A program made the position numbers and the translations under genes. 64,000 bases of DNA from assembly GCF_002968335.2 (NCBI RefSeq), contig NZ_CP134398.1, forward strand, positions 4,650,001 through 4,714,000. Direction: 5' to 3'. Below the pieces are notes generated by a model. That model ran no database searches. It was not told the DNA's origin and saw nothing but the letters and a program-made list of their open reading frames with translations. Shown piece after piece: positions 1 to 8,175 of the stretch (position 1 is its first letter; every line of letters begins with the position of its first letter). The DNA comes from Mycobacterium sp. ITM-2016-00316. Lineage in GTDB: Bacteria > Actinomycetota > Actinomycetes > Mycobacteriales > Mycobacteriaceae.

Positions 1-247
1 TGCTGCCGAAGCGGCCCAGGTTGCGCACGAGGTTGTCACCGAACTCTCCGACATCCTCGGGTGTCAGCCTGGCGGTCGATGCCGCGGTGCCGCGTTGCTG
101 CGCGGCGACGTGCGCATCGGCGGCGCTCGTGTCTGCCGATGCCGTCCCGGCCCCTGCGAGCGCAATTCCGAGACACATTGTCGTGGTGGCACCAGCGAGC
201 ACCATTGCCTTGATCATTGCGGGCTTCCCCGACCCGTTGCGATCCAT
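1..247 (-). CDS. Small secreted protein, C-terminus cut by window edge
   Basis: The open frame runs off the left edge, so only the first 82 residues are seen. The start is an ATG preceded by a good GGAGGGA Shine-Dalgarno. Residues 1-38 look like a signal peptide (two Lys near the N-terminus, hydrophobic core, cleavage at TASA-DTS, 38/39). The visible end (NLVRNLGRFGS) matches the 11-residue repeat unit of the neighbouring secreted protein at 698-1189, and the leaders of both genes share AATTTGCTG followed by GGGAGA. I infer two paralogues of an exported mycobacterial family with no known function. The rest of the gene lies outside the window. Confidence 0.75.
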   Translation of the reverse strand, partial: MDRNGSGKPAMIKAMVLAGATTTMCLGIALAGAGTASADTSAADAHVAAQQRGTAASTARLTPEDVGEFGDNLVRNLGRFGS

Positions 248-286
248 GATTCGTCTCCCTCCAGCAAATTTCAAACGAACAGCCTG

Positions 287-318
287 AAGTTAACACACAG
301 TGTGTGCTCCAGATCACA
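287..318 (-). promoter_or_regulatory. Candidate promoter with CRP-like box
   Basis: On the minus strand a TAACTT hexamer (287-292) fits the mycobacterial TANNNT -10 and lies about 40 bases before the ATG at 247. Immediately upstream, 303-318 reads TGTGC-N6-TCACA, one mismatch from the CRP palindrome TGTGA-N6-TCACA. Its centre would fall near -30, over the -35 region, which would suit repression. This is inference from motif matching only. Confidence 0.35.
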
Positions 319-649
319 TTGCACCGGAACGAATCACCAACGGACGGTCACGATTTCACCCATGTTTCCCTTTGCTGAAGCGACGACCATAGGCTGGCTA
401 TCGATCGCGGGTAACCTCCGCGGAGAGGGCCCCGAACTGCCATTACAGTGATCATGAAATACAGCAAGTATTTACGAATGCGACAATTGAGCGATTACCA
501 GGCACTTGGGCGCAGAGCGCATCCACTGGCGCTACCGCCCGGCCCGCGATGACGGTCGTGGCAACGCTGCCCGCGTCGCCATCGACGGACCATCAGCAAA
601 CAGCGACGGTGCCGAGGGATCCAGACCGGCCCCGGCCCCGACATGACGG

Positions 650-679
650 CGGGCAGCGGGAGAAACCACCCGCTGCCCG
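650..679 (-). terminator. Intrinsic-type hairpin after the repeat protein
   Basis: A perfect 11-bp GC-rich stem (650-660 with 669-679, arm CGGGCAGCGGG) closes an 8-base loop, 18 bases past the stop codon of the leftward gene at 698-1189. There is no U-tract, as is common for mycobacterial terminators. Confidence 0.65.
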
Positions 680-697
680 GCCGCACTCGACGTCGAA

Positions 698-1189
698 CTA
701 GTCGCCCAGAATATTGCCGACGAACCCGCCGAGGTTCTGCTGCGCGTTACTGGCCGCGGTGCCGCCGTTGACCAGCACGTCGGTGCCGACCTGGCCGAGG
801 CCCTGCTGCGCGTCACTGCCGACCTGGCCGAGGCCCTGCTGCGCGTCACTGGCCGACGTTCCACCGTTGATGAGCAGATTGGTCCCGACAGTGCCGAGGC
901 CTTGCTGGGCATCGCTGCCGACCTGCCCGAGGTTGCGTTGCAGATTGCTTCCGACGGTTCCGAGGTTGCGCTGCAGATTGCTGCCGAACCGGCCGATGCG
1001 CTGCAGCGGCGACCTGCTGGTGCTCGAGCTGGAGCTCGCACTCGAGCTCGAGCTGGAGGCGGTTTGCCCCGTATCCGCGTACGCAGCCCCTGCACCTGCC
1101 GTGGCCACTCCCATGGCCAAGGCGATCCCGCCCCCGGCGACGGCCGTCGCAGCGATCATCCGTACCGAGGTTCCCTGACGTCCCACCAT
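698..1189 (-). CDS. Secreted protein with eight 11-residue tandem repeats
   Basis: Predicted 163 residues. The ATG at 1189 is chosen because it follows AAAGGGAGATCAAC and opens a clear signal peptide (residues 1-38, cleavage AYA-DT). A Ser-rich linker (44-60) is followed by eight tandem 11-residue units from residue 71 to 158 of the type DAQQGLGQVGS, then NILGD. Units 3-5 and 6-8 form a 33-residue super-repeat. I recognise no enzymatic domain. Amphipathic 11-mers can form helical surfaces, so an envelope-interacting or structural role is possible but is inference. It is a paralogue of the truncated gene at 1-247. An upstream in-frame extension to 1534 lacks any ribosome binding site and is ignored. 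Confidence 0.8.
   Translation of the reverse strand: MVGRQGTSVRMIAATAVAGGGIALAMGVATAGAGAAYADTGQTASSSSSSASSSSSTSRSPLQRIGRFGSNLQRNLGTVGSNLQRNLGQVGSDAQQGLGTVGTNLLINGGTSASDAQQGLGQVGSDAQQGLGQVGTDVLVNGGTAASNAQQNLGGFVGNILGD
716..979 (-). repeat. 33-bp tandem repeats encoding 11-mers
   Basis: Eight degenerate 33-bp units, in frame, encode the repeats of the secreted protein. Two 99-bp super-units (three 11-mers each) are visible in the distal six copies, suggesting stepwise duplication. Confidence 0.85.
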
Positions 1190-1689
1190 GTTGATCTCCC
1201 TTTCAGCAAATTCCCCGACCAACGTCCCGAAGCTATCACGACCATTGCCTAGCAAACCAGACTCTGCGCCGAGATTTCTCAATTCGTGATTGACGGATAC
1301 GACAATTCGTTTGCCGCAGCGTCGCGGGCGACCGGCCGCGCCGGCTCTGCAGACCGCACTCGACCGCACCGTTCGCATTCGATAAAGGGCCATTTGATCA
1401 GTGCTTTCGGCGCCGTTGAGCGCCGACCGGAGTGCCGGAACCCCGATGCCGCGATCGCTTGCGGGTAGATAGCCAATGGCGATAGTCGCCGCGGCACCGC
1501 AGCTTCCTCTTGGCATTTGCCATTCCACTATCAAGATCAGCTGTTTCCGGTATTCAGCAAACTAAACATCAGGTTGGCGCACATGCTGTCCAGATGCCGC
1601 ACCGTGAACCTGTCCGTGCTGCGCAGCATCCCCCGGACACCAGGAAACCCGCCGGAGCCCGAGTGGTCCCGGCGTCGCTGACGACCGGG
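1190..1689. other. Intergenic region, no gene seen
   Basis: This 500-base stretch lies upstream of the repeat-protein gene and downstream of the glycoside hydrolase, both leftward. Open frames here have no start signals or recognisable products. A possible minus-strand -10 (TAGCTT) lies about 50 bases upstream of the ATG at 1189. Nothing else stands out. Confidence 0.5.
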
Positions 1690-3237
1690 CTACTGGGAGC
1701 GGTACACCTTGACGCCCACGAACGGCCGCCAGGTCATGACTCCGCGCTGGAACATCACCCTGGTGGCGCCGTTGACCCATTTCTCCGAGGACGTCGCCAA
1801 CCCCAGCTCCGGCACCCATTTCTTGGCGAACTCCACACTTGCGGTGTGTAGGCCGGTCTCCGGCGAGTACCAGACCCGGAACGGCTGCCAGCCACCGAAA
1901 TCCTGATAGCCGTCTCTGAACGTCGTCTTCGGCAGGATCTTCTTCTTACGCACCAGATCGGCAACCGGCGTCGGGGACGCCACGATCGTGCCCGGCGAAA
2001 TCTCCCACAGCGTGCCGAGGGTGCGCAGCTGCGTCGGCACCTTGAAGGGGCCGGTGTAGACCGGGCTGAGCACCTCCCCGAAGCTGGGATCGGTGAAGGC
2101 GGCGAACCGCTGATAGTTCACACCGACTCCGGGTGGGGACGCCACGACCTGCTGTGCGGCCTTGGGCACCCAGTCCGACCGGTAGAGACCGAACCGGTCA
2201 TCATCGGAGCGGCTGGAGCTGTTGAGATCCCTTGTCGTGTAGAGCATCAGCGGACCGGCGTACGGAAGTTCCTGCCAAGTGCTGATCATGTCGGAGATGA
2301 AGGCCGCCTGCGTCGCCTCGTTCACCCGGTTGGTGGGAGCACCGTATTCGGACACCCAGATCTTCTTGGGACCGTCACCCTGGTCCAGCATCACCCTGCG
2401 CATCCGGACCAGTTGATCCAACGGGGAATCCGCCTGCAGCATGCCTTGGGAGAATTTCATGGTGTAGCTGTACGGGTGATAGGACAACGCGTCGAAGAAC
2501 GGTTGCGCACCCGCGGCGTACATGCGGGTCAGAAACGTGACCGGGTCAATCGTCCACGAGCCCCAGCTCTTTCCGGACCCCAGCACCCCGCCGACGACAA
2601 TGGCGGCCGGATCGACGGCTTTGATCCGCGGATAGGCGGCCTTCAACAGATCGGTGTATCCGGACGGATCCGGTGCCGGGTGATATCCGAATACACCATT
2701 GGGTTCGTTCCATATCTCGTATGCCGCAATTTTGCCCTTGTACCGCTCCGCGACTTTCGCGGTGAATTTCCCGTACTGGTCCGGCGAGGCGGGACGGCCG
2801 TGCGGCGGGAGCGCGTTCCACGCCTTGGCCCACCACGGGCTGGAGGTGATCGCACAGATGATGGAGATGTTTGCCGCCGCCGCCGCAGCGACAACCCGGT
2901 CGGACTTCGACCAGTCGTAGCGGCCTTGGAGCGCCTCGACGCCGGCCCACGGAATGCCGATGCGCACGGTGCGGATATTGTTCTGCACCCAGCGCTGCAC
3001 CGTGGCGGCGACTTCGGCGTCGTTGTAGAAGAAGACCTGGGAGTCAGCGAAGCCGAGTGTGGTGGCTGTATTGCTGAGGACGGCGACGTTGTCGGTGAAC
3101 ACCTGACGGTGCCGTTGCGAGGTCGGAGTGGAGATCAGAGCGACGACGCAGAGTCCGGAGACAATGGCGGCCAGCGCCGCGCGCATTAATTTGCGGCGTT
3201 GGAATATTCTTCCGCCGCGCACCGTACTCACATTCAC
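1690..3237 (-). CDS. Secreted clan-A glycoside hydrolase (GH5/GH39-like)
   Basis: 515 residues from GTG with GAAGGG just upstream. An N-terminal hydrophobic segment (about 18-40, after QRRKLMR) is a signal peptide or anchor. The catalytic (beta/alpha)8 domain covers about residues 60-370: AYEIWNEPN holds the acid/base Glu and WVSEYGAPT the nucleophile Glu, the two-glutamate pattern of clan-A retaining hydrolases such as PslG-like GH39 and GH5 enzymes. The last 100 residues (FGGWQPFRVWYSP, WVNGATRVMFQRG) look like a carbohydrate- or wall-binding add-on. It probably cleaves a polysaccharide in the cell envelope or outside; the substrate cannot be told. Confidence 0.8.
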   Translation of the reverse strand: MNVSTVRGGRIFQRRKLMRAALAAIVSGLCVVALISTPTSQRHRQVFTDNVAVLSNTATTLGFADSQVFFYNDAEVAATVQRWVQNNIRTVRIGIPWAGVEALQGRYDWSKSDRVVAAAAAANISIICAITSSPWWAKAWNALPPHGRPASPDQYGKFTAKVAERYKGKIAAYEIWNEPNGVFGYHPAPDPSGYTDLLKAAYPRIKAVDPAAIVVGGVLGSGKSWGSWTIDPVTFLTRMYAAGAQPFFDALSYHPYSYTMKFSQGMLQADSPLDQLVRMRRVMLDQGDGPKKIWVSEYGAPTNRVNEATQAAFISDMISTWQELPYAGPLMLYTTRDLNSSSRSDDDRFGLYRSDWVPKAAQQVVASPPGVGVNYQRFAAFTDPSFGEVLSPVYTGPFKVPTQLRTLGTLWEISPGTIVASPTPVADLVRKKKILPKTTFRDGYQDFGGWQPFRVWYSPETGLHTASVEFAKKWVPELGLATSSEKWVNGATRVMFQRGVMTWRPFVGVKVYRSQ

Positions 3238-3346
3238 CCGACCCTTCTCAAATATGACATTATTTCTAACGGAAGCGCCGACCGAAGCACCGCACCCAAT
3301 TCGGCGTGTCGAAAACCCCCGGTCACGGTCCGGATACGGTGTAGAT

Positions 3347-4213
3347 ATGCGGATCGGTGTGGTTTTTCCCCAGACAGAACTGGGCGGCGATGCCGGTGCG
3401 GTGCGCGCCTACGGCCAACGGGTCGAGGAGTTGGGCTTCAGCCACATCCTCGCCTACGACCATGTGGTCGGCGCCGACCCGCACGTGCACGCCGACTGGT
3501 CCGGGCCCTATGACGTGCACACCACGTTCCACGAGCCGCTGGTGATGTTCGGCTACCTGGCTGCGGTCACCACGACGGTCGAACTGGTCACCGGGGTGAT
3601 CATCCTTCCCCAGCGCCAGACCGCACTGGTCGCCAAGCAGGCCGCCGAGGTCGACCTGCTCAGCGCCGGCCGCCTGCGGCTCGGCATCGGAATCGGCTGG
3701 AACGCCGTGGAATACGAGGCGCTCGGTGAAGACTTCGGCAACCGTGGTCGGCGCTCGGAGGAACAGATAGCCGTGCTGCGCCGGCTGTGGACCGAACCAT
3801 CGGTGACGGTGGACGGCCGCTATCACCGCATCACCGGCGCGGGCCTGGCACCGTTGCCGGTGCAACGACCGATCCCGGTCTGGATCGGCTCGGCGTCCGA
3901 CGCGGGCTACCGGCGCGCGGGCCGAGTGGCCGATGGCTGGTTCCCGATGATGTCACCCGGGCCGGGGCTCGACCACGCCCGCGCGGTGCTCGCCGAGGCC
4001 GCCGAGGGCGCGGGCCGCGATCCATCCGCGATCGGCATGGAGGGCCGCGTCGCGTGGCGCGGCGACGATGATGCGACGCGGCGCGAGATCGTCGCCTGGG
4101 CGCAGGCCGGCGCCTCACATCTGTCCATCAACACCATGGGCGCGGGGCTCGCCACCGTCGACGCCCATCTCGATGTGCTCTCCCGGTTGTCCGCGGCGTT
4201 GCCGGCGTCATGA
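3347..4213 (+). CDS. LLM-class F420-dependent oxidoreductase
   Basis: 288 residues from ATG. The N-terminus MRIGVVFPQTELGGD is typical of luciferase-like monooxygenase-fold proteins, which in mycobacteria often use reduced F420. Other family features are SHILAYDHVVGAD, the loop ELVTGVIILPQRQTALVAKQAAEVDLLSAGRLRLGIGIGW (described by its start and end motifs VTGVIILPQR and LRLGIGIGWN), and WIGSASDAGYRRAGRVADGW near the C-terminal third. The subfamily is the one with probable F420 named in TIGR03619-type models. Substrate unknown. The longer frame from 3128 is rejected because the family N-terminus begins here. It is followed closely by an acyltransferase gene. Confidence 0.8.
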   Translation: MRIGVVFPQTELGGDAGAVRAYGQRVEELGFSHILAYDHVVGADPHVHADWSGPYDVHTTFHEPLVMFGYLAAVTTTVELVTGVIILPQRQTALVAKQAAEVDLLSAGRLRLGIGIGWNAVEYEALGEDFGNRGRRSEEQIAVLRRLWTEPSVTVDGRYHRITGAGLAPLPVQRPIPVWIGSASDAGYRRAGRVADGWFPMMSPGPGLDHARAVLAEAAEGAGRDPSAIGMEGRVAWRGDDDATRREIVAWAQAGASHLSINTMGAGLATVDAHLDVLSRLSAALPAS

Positions 4214-4256
4214 ACCCTGCCGACGACGCGGGCGTCGGCCGTACGCTGGACGGGTA

Positions 4257-5399
4257 ATGCGTGCGACAGGCGATTCGCCGGTGACCGACCGCGCCGCCAT
4301 GAATCGGGTGGCATCGCTGACCGGGTTGCGCGCACTGGCCGCCCTGCTGATCGTCGCCACCCACGCCGCCTTCGGGACCGGCCACCTCGACGACGGTTAT
4401 CTCGGCCAGCTCTATGCGCGCCTGGAAGTCGGCGTCCCGATCTTCTTCGTGTTGTCGGGCTACCTGTTGTTCCGGCCCTGGGTGCTGGCCACCGCGCAGG
4501 GAACACCCGACCCCTCGGTGCGCCGCTACGCCCGTCGGCGGGTGCGTCGCATCGCACCGGCGTATGTCATCACGGTGCTCATCGCCTTCGCGATCTATGA
4601 GTTCCGCTCCGCCGGGCCCAACCCCGGCCACAGCTGGCTCGGACTGCTCAAGCACCTCACGCTGACCCAGATCTACCCCCCGCTCTACTACGCCGAGATG
4701 CACCAGGGGCTGACCCAGATGTGGAGCCTGGCAGTCGAAGTCGCCTTTTATGCGGCGCTGCCACTGCTGGCCGGGCTGTTGCTGACAGTGTTGTGCCGCA
4801 GAGCGTGGCGACCGGGTCTGTTGCTGGCAGGTCTGGCCGTACTGGGCGCCGTGACGCCGGTGTGGCTGCTGCTGCCGACCATCACCGACGTGCTGCCGCC
4901 GTCGGCGACCATCTGGCTGCCCGCGCACCTCATCTACTTCGTGGGCGGCATGGCGCTGGTGGTGCTGCAGGTGCTCGGCACGCGCTGTCGCGCCTATCTC
5001 GCGGTACCGATAGCGGTGGCCGCGCTGCTGGTGGTGGCACTACCGATCGCCGGTGACGTCACCGTGATCGAAGTCGAACCCTGGCAGCGGGTACTCAGGA
5101 CGATCCTCTACGCGGTGGTCGCCGTCGGGCTGCTGGCGCCGCTGGTGCTGGATCCGGGAAGTGGCTACGCACGACTGCTCAGTGCCCGCCCGGTGGTGTG
5201 GCTGGGGGAGATCTCGTACGAGATCTTCCTGTTGCACGTGATCGCGATGGAGTTCGCGATGGCCGAGGTGCTGCGCTGGCCCACGTTCACCGGATCGATG
5301 CCGGGACTGTTCCTGGTGACCACGGCGATGACGGTGCCGGCGGCCTGGTTGTTGCACCGCTGGACGCGGGCGCCGATCGCAGGAAGGAACCAGAGATGA
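4257..5399 (+). CDS. Membrane acyltransferase 3 family (OafA/YrhL-like)
   Basis: 380 residues from ATG 4257; an in-frame GTG at 4281 is an alternative start. The N-terminal block RVASLTGLRALAALLIVATHAAF with the His in TM1 is the acyltransferase-3 signature, followed by VPIFFVLSGYLLFRPW and RRVRRIAPAYV. About ten membrane helices follow. Family members transfer acyl groups from the cytosol to sugars of lipids or wall glycans; the acceptor here is unknown. The stop overlaps the next ATG (ATGA), so the two genes are probably translationally coupled. Confidence 0.82.
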   Translation: MRATGDSPVTDRAAMNRVASLTGLRALAALLIVATHAAFGTGHLDDGYLGQLYARLEVGVPIFFVLSGYLLFRPWVLATAQGTPDPSVRRYARRRVRRIAPAYVITVLIAFAIYEFRSAGPNPGHSWLGLLKHLTLTQIYPPLYYAEMHQGLTQMWSLAVEVAFYAALPLLAGLLLTVLCRRAWRPGLLLAGLAVLGAVTPVWLLLPTITDVLPPSATIWLPAHLIYFVGGMALVVLQVLGTRCRAYLAVPIAVAALLVVALPIAGDVTVIEVEPWQRVLRTILYAVVAVGLLAPLVLDPGSGYARLLSARPVVWLGEISYEIFLLHVIAMEFAMAEVLRWPTFTGSMPGLFLVTTAMTVPAAWLLHRWTRAPIAGRNQR

Positions 5400-6166
5400 A
5401 CACACCGGAACGGGACTATCCGCAGCCTGCCACCGAGCGCGGGCGGGTCGAGCCCTGCCCCCGGCGGGTCCGCGGCTACGCCGGCGGGGAGCTGGTCTTC
5501 GACACTCTCGGCGCGCGCTATGTGTGGGAGATCCCTTATTACCCGCACTATTACGTGCCGGTCGGGGATGTGAGCACGCAGGTGCTCGTCGATGACCAGC
5601 ACTCCCAGCGCGCCCAGTTCGGGGCGTTCCGGACGCATTCGCTGCATGCCGGTGGCCAGGTGCACACGGCGGCGGCCCGTGTGTTCGACGAGGGTGACGG
5701 GCTGGTGCCCGGGCTGGTGCGCTTCGAATGGGACAGCGTGGAATGGTTCGAGGAGGACGAGCGGATATACGGCCATCCCCGCAGCCCGTACGCGCGCCTG
5801 GACGCCCTGCGCTCGCACCGTCACGTCCGGGTGGAACTCGATGGTGCTGTGCTGGCCGAGACCCGAAGCCCGGTCCTGCTCTTCGAAACCGGCCTGCCGA
5901 CAAGGTATTACATCGATCCCACCGACGTCTCGATGCAGTATCTGCAACCCAGCCGGACACAGACCACCTGCCCGTACAAGGGCGTCACCTCGGCCTACTG
6001 GTCGGTGCACGTGGGCGACGCGGTCCACGCGGACCTCGCGTGGATGTACCAGTATCCGCTCGGCGCGGTCGCCAGGATCGCCGGGCTGGTCGCGTTCTAC
6101 AACGAGAAGGTGGACATCGTGGTCGACGGTGTGCGGTTACCGCGCCCCGTCACCCACATGAGCTAA
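5396..6166 (+). CDS. DUF427 family protein, two tandem domains
   Basis: 256 residues, ATG overlapping the preceding stop (ATGA) with AGGAAGGA upstream. Two DUF427 units are seen: residues about 20-120 (CPRRVRGYAGGELVFD, YYPHYYVPVGDV) and 130-250 (HVRVELDGAVLAET, RYYIDPTDVSM, CPYKGVTSAYWSV, VAFYNEKVDIVVDG). Function of the family is not established. One leucine near the end uses the rare TTA codon (6137-6139). Its stop overlaps by four bases the stop of the convergent DUF1622 gene. Confidence 0.85.
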   Translation: MNTPERDYPQPATERGRVEPCPRRVRGYAGGELVFDTLGARYVWEIPYYPHYYVPVGDVSTQVLVDDQHSQRAQFGAFRTHSLHAGGQVHTAAARVFDEGDGLVPGLVRFEWDSVEWFEEDERIYGHPRSPYARLDALRSHRHVRVELDGAVLAETRSPVLLFETGLPTRYYIDPTDVSMQYLQPSRTQTTCPYKGVTSAYWSVHVGDAVHADLAWMYQYPLGAVARIAGLVAFYNEKVDIVVDGVRLPRPVTHMS

Positions 6167-6534
6167 TCCCGTTGCGGGACAACATCATCTGCCGGCTTGA
6201 CCTTCTGCTGCCACGGCCACCGGCCGCTGATCTCCACCTCGAGGGAGAAGCTGAGGAAGGTCCGGATCAACACGATCCCGGCCAGCACCGACACGCTCTG
6301 CCAGGTGGGTGTCAGCGCGACCGTGCGGATGATGTCGGCGGCCACCAGGAATTCCAGGCCGAGCAGAATGGAGCGACCCAGCTGCTCCCGGAAGAACCGG
6401 TAGGCATCGCCGGAGCGGCCCAGCATCTTGCGGACCGTCACGACGCCGGCGATGATCGCACCCAGCGCGATCACCGCCACCCCGATCCCATCGATCACCT
6501 TGCCGACCGTTTCGATGACCTCGTAGAAGCTCAT
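6163..6534 (-). CDS. DUF1622 membrane protein
   Basis: 123 residues from ATG. Three hydrophobic helices are visible: GIGVAVIALGAIIAGVVTV, ILLGLEFLVAADIIRTVAL (interrupted by charged ends) and SVSVLAGIVLIRTFLSFSL. The arrangement FFREQLGRSILLGLEFLVAADII is characteristic of the DUF1622 family of small integral membrane proteins, role unknown. It convergently overlaps the DUF427 gene by four bases and is followed on the same strand, upstream, by the cation-efflux gene. Confidence 0.8.
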   Translation of the reverse strand: MSFYEVIETVGKVIDGIGVAVIALGAIIAGVVTVRKMLGRSGDAYRFFREQLGRSILLGLEFLVAADIIRTVALTPTWQSVSVLAGIVLIRTFLSFSLEVEISGRWPWQQKVKPADDVVPQRD

Positions 6535-6557
6535 GGCGCAACGTTAAGGCCACCGAC

Positions 6558-7205
6558 TCAGTCGCAGCACCGGGTCTCGGGAATCGGCGCACAGCAGGTG
6601 TCGCCACGCCACGCGTCACGGCCCTCCTTGACCGCGAAGGCGGCAATCATCAGGGCAGCCACCGGATCCGCCCACGACCAACCGAACGCACTGTTGAGCA
6701 CCAAACCGAGCAGGAGCACACCCGACAGATAGGTGCACAACAGCGTCTGCTTGGAATCGGCCACCGCCGAAAGAGAACCCAGTTCACGGCCGGCGCGGCG
6801 CTGCGCCCACGACAGCACCGGCATGACGGCCAGGCTCACTGCCGCAAGCGCGATGCCGACGGTGGTGTGCCGCGCCTCCTGCCCTCCGAGCAGCGAGCGC
6901 ACCGCGTCGACCGCCACGAAGCTCGCCAGACCGAAGAACGAGAAGGCGATGAGCCGCAGCGCGGTCCGCTCCCGGGCCTCGGGGTCTCGGCCGGAGAACT
7001 GCCACGCGACGGCGGCCGCCGAGGACACCTCGATCACGGAGTCCAGCCCGAAACCGATGAGCGCACTGGAGGAGACCCGCGCACCCTCGGTCAGCGCCAC
7101 GACCGCTTCGATCACGTTGTAGCCGATCGTCGCCGCGACGAACCAGCGGATCCGCCTCGCCAACACCGCCCGGCGTCCCGGCGCGAGGACGCGCTCCCGG
7201 CCCAT
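6558..7205 (-). CDS. Cation-efflux family protein (CDF-like)
   Basis: 215 residues from the ATG at 7205, which overlaps the TGA of the upstream ArsR gene (TGATG); a GTG five codons earlier (7220) is possible. Five to six membrane helices are visible. The TM2 motif SALIGFGLDSVIEVSSA and TM5 motif SVADSKQTLLCTYLS correspond to the metal-site helices of CDF transporters, with Asp and Glu/Lys where classical CDFs have His/Asp. The tail CCAPIPETRCCD is cysteine-rich. Together with a CmtR-like sensor this suggests export of a soft metal such as Cd or Pb; that substrate is inference. Confidence 0.78.
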   Translation of the reverse strand: MGRERVLAPGRRAVLARRIRWFVAATIGYNVIEAVVALTEGARVSSSALIGFGLDSVIEVSSAAAVAWQFSGRDPEARERTALRLIAFSFFGLASFVAVDAVRSLLGGQEARHTTVGIALAAVSLAVMPVLSWAQRRAGRELGSLSAVADSKQTLLCTYLSGVLLLGLVLNSAFGWSWADPVAALMIAAFAVKEGRDAWRGDTCCAPIPETRCCD

Positions 7206-7543
7206 CAGCAGCACCCGCACCCGGTGCCGTCCACCCCGGCGCAGCAGCAGTTCGGGTCGACGGCGAGCACCAGGCCCATCAGATCGGTGAGTGCATCGCC
7301 GATACGACTGTCGGCCAATTCATAGCGGGTGCGCCGCCCCTCCGGTACGGCGACCACCAGCCCGCAGCCACGCAGACAGGCCAGGTGGTTGGACAGGATC
7401 TGACGCGACACCCCCAGCCGCTCCGCGAGCTCCGAGGGGTAGCCGGGCGCCTCGTTCAGGGTGAGCAGTATCTGGGCGCGGGTGGAGTCGGAGAGCGCAT
7501 GGCCGAATCGGGCCAGGGCGTCGGTATGCACGAGAGTTCGCAT
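7205..7543 (-). CDS. ArsR/SmtB metal sensor, CmtR-like
   Basis: 112 residues from the ATG at 7543. This start is preferred over ATG 7558 because the latter lies inside the operator palindrome, and a TACTAT -10 sits six bases before 7543, giving a leaderless mRNA. The winged helix (ELAERLGVSRQILSNHLACLRGCGLVVAV) carries the Cys pair of LACLRGC, the positions that bind Cd/Pb in M. tuberculosis CmtR together with a C-terminal Cys. Here the C-terminus is exceptionally Cys-rich (PNCCCAGVDGTGCGCC). It probably represses itself and the linked cation transporter, releasing DNA on metal binding. Confidence 0.82.
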   Translation of the reverse strand: MRTLVHTDALARFGHALSDSTRAQILLTLNEAPGYPSELAERLGVSRQILSNHLACLRGCGLVVAVPEGRRTRYELADSRIGDALTDLMGLVLAVDPNCCCAGVDGTGCGCC

Positions 7544-7548
7544 CCCGG

Positions 7549-7574
7549 AATAGTACATCGCTTTCTGTACTATT
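7549..7574. promoter_or_regulatory. Operator palindrome and divergent promoter
   Basis: A perfect inverted repeat AATAGTACA-N8-TGTACTATT (9-bp arms) lies between the ArsR gene and the rightward gene at 7632. Each arm contains a TACTAT -10 pointing outward, so one symmetrical site could house both -10 elements. On the minus strand TACTAT is followed after six bases by ATG 7543. I infer this is the binding site of the ArsR-type sensor. Confidence 0.7.
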
Positions 7575-7631
7575 GCGATGCTGTCTCGGTACCACCGGAC
7601 ACGGACCTGCGTTCACGGTTACCGTGGAGCG

Positions 7632-7991
7632 ATGATCGTCACCGGCGCCCTGCTCGCCGAATCCGCCTCGGTCGTCGACAACAAACTCAACGTGCAGGGC
7701 GGGGTCATCACGTCGTGCCAGGCGGGACCGCAACGCCTCGTCGAGCCGGTCCTGGTGGTGCTGATCCAGCCCGAGCCATCCGATCAGTCCGCGACGATCG
7801 ACGTCCGCTTCACCGATCCGGTCGGCGGGGCGCTCGACGTGCAGTTCGACGCCCCCGAGTCCAGCCTGGGCGGTGAGATCGGATTCGTGTTCTACCCGCT
7901 GAAACTGCCCGTGCCCGTGAACGGTCGCTACCTGCTGGCGGTGACCGGCCGTGGCGGTTTCGTCAGTCTGCCGCTCACCGTGACGGACTGA
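7632..7991 (+). CDS. Conserved actinobacterial hypothetical protein
   Basis: 119 residues from the ATG at 7632, chosen for GGAG six bases upstream rather than the earlier ATG 7578. The sequence begins MIVTGALLAESASVVDNKLNVQGG and is predicted to be a single beta-rich soluble domain (alternating hydrophobic strands such as EPVLVVLIQ, ATIDVRFTD, GRYLLAVTG). It resembles a family of uncharacterised actinobacterial proteins (DUF6941-like, from memory, uncertain). No signal peptide or catalytic motif. It may share the metal-responsive divergent promoter of the CmtR-like regulator. Confidence 0.65.
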   Translation: MIVTGALLAESASVVDNKLNVQGGVITSCQAGPQRLVEPVLVVLIQPEPSDQSATIDVRFTDPVGGALDVQFDAPESSLGGEIGFVFYPLKLPVPVNGRYLLAVTGRGGFVSLPLTVTD

Positions 7992-8126
7992 ACCCCGGCG
8001 ACAGGGCGCAGCATGTCTTCGTAGCGCGCGACCGCGACGGCGCAGTCGGGACTGTGGACCTATCGAGGAGTGTGAGAAAGACCCCTGCAGAGCCTCGACT
8101 GAATCGGCCCGCAGCGGTGAGCCTGT

Positions 8127-8145
8127 CCCGGCCGGGGAAGCCGGG
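8127..8145. terminator. Weak hairpin between convergent genes
   Basis: CCCGGC (8127-8132) pairs with GCCGGG (8140-8145) across a seven-base loop, in the 184-base gap between a rightward and a leftward gene. The stem is only 6 bp, so the call is tentative. Confidence 0.35.
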
Positions 8146-8175
8146 GTGCGGCCGTCGCCGCCGTCAGATCGAATG

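Larger units (their letters stand above)
248..697. other. Intergenic region, no convincing gene
   Basis: This 450-base gap separates two secreted-protein genes transcribed leftward. It holds the promoter of the left gene, a CRP-like site and a terminator hairpin for the right gene. A short TTG-started frame at 506-646 (+) encodes 46 residues with protein-like composition (begins MGAERIHWRYRPARDDG) but has no clear Shine-Dalgarno. It could be a gene remnant; I do not call it a gene. Confidence 0.6.

Noticed and set aside
506..646. Short plus-strand frame of 46 residues with protein-like composition
   Set aside because: TTG start, no Shine-Dalgarno, no family recognised, and it ends at the terminator of the opposite gene; too weak to call.
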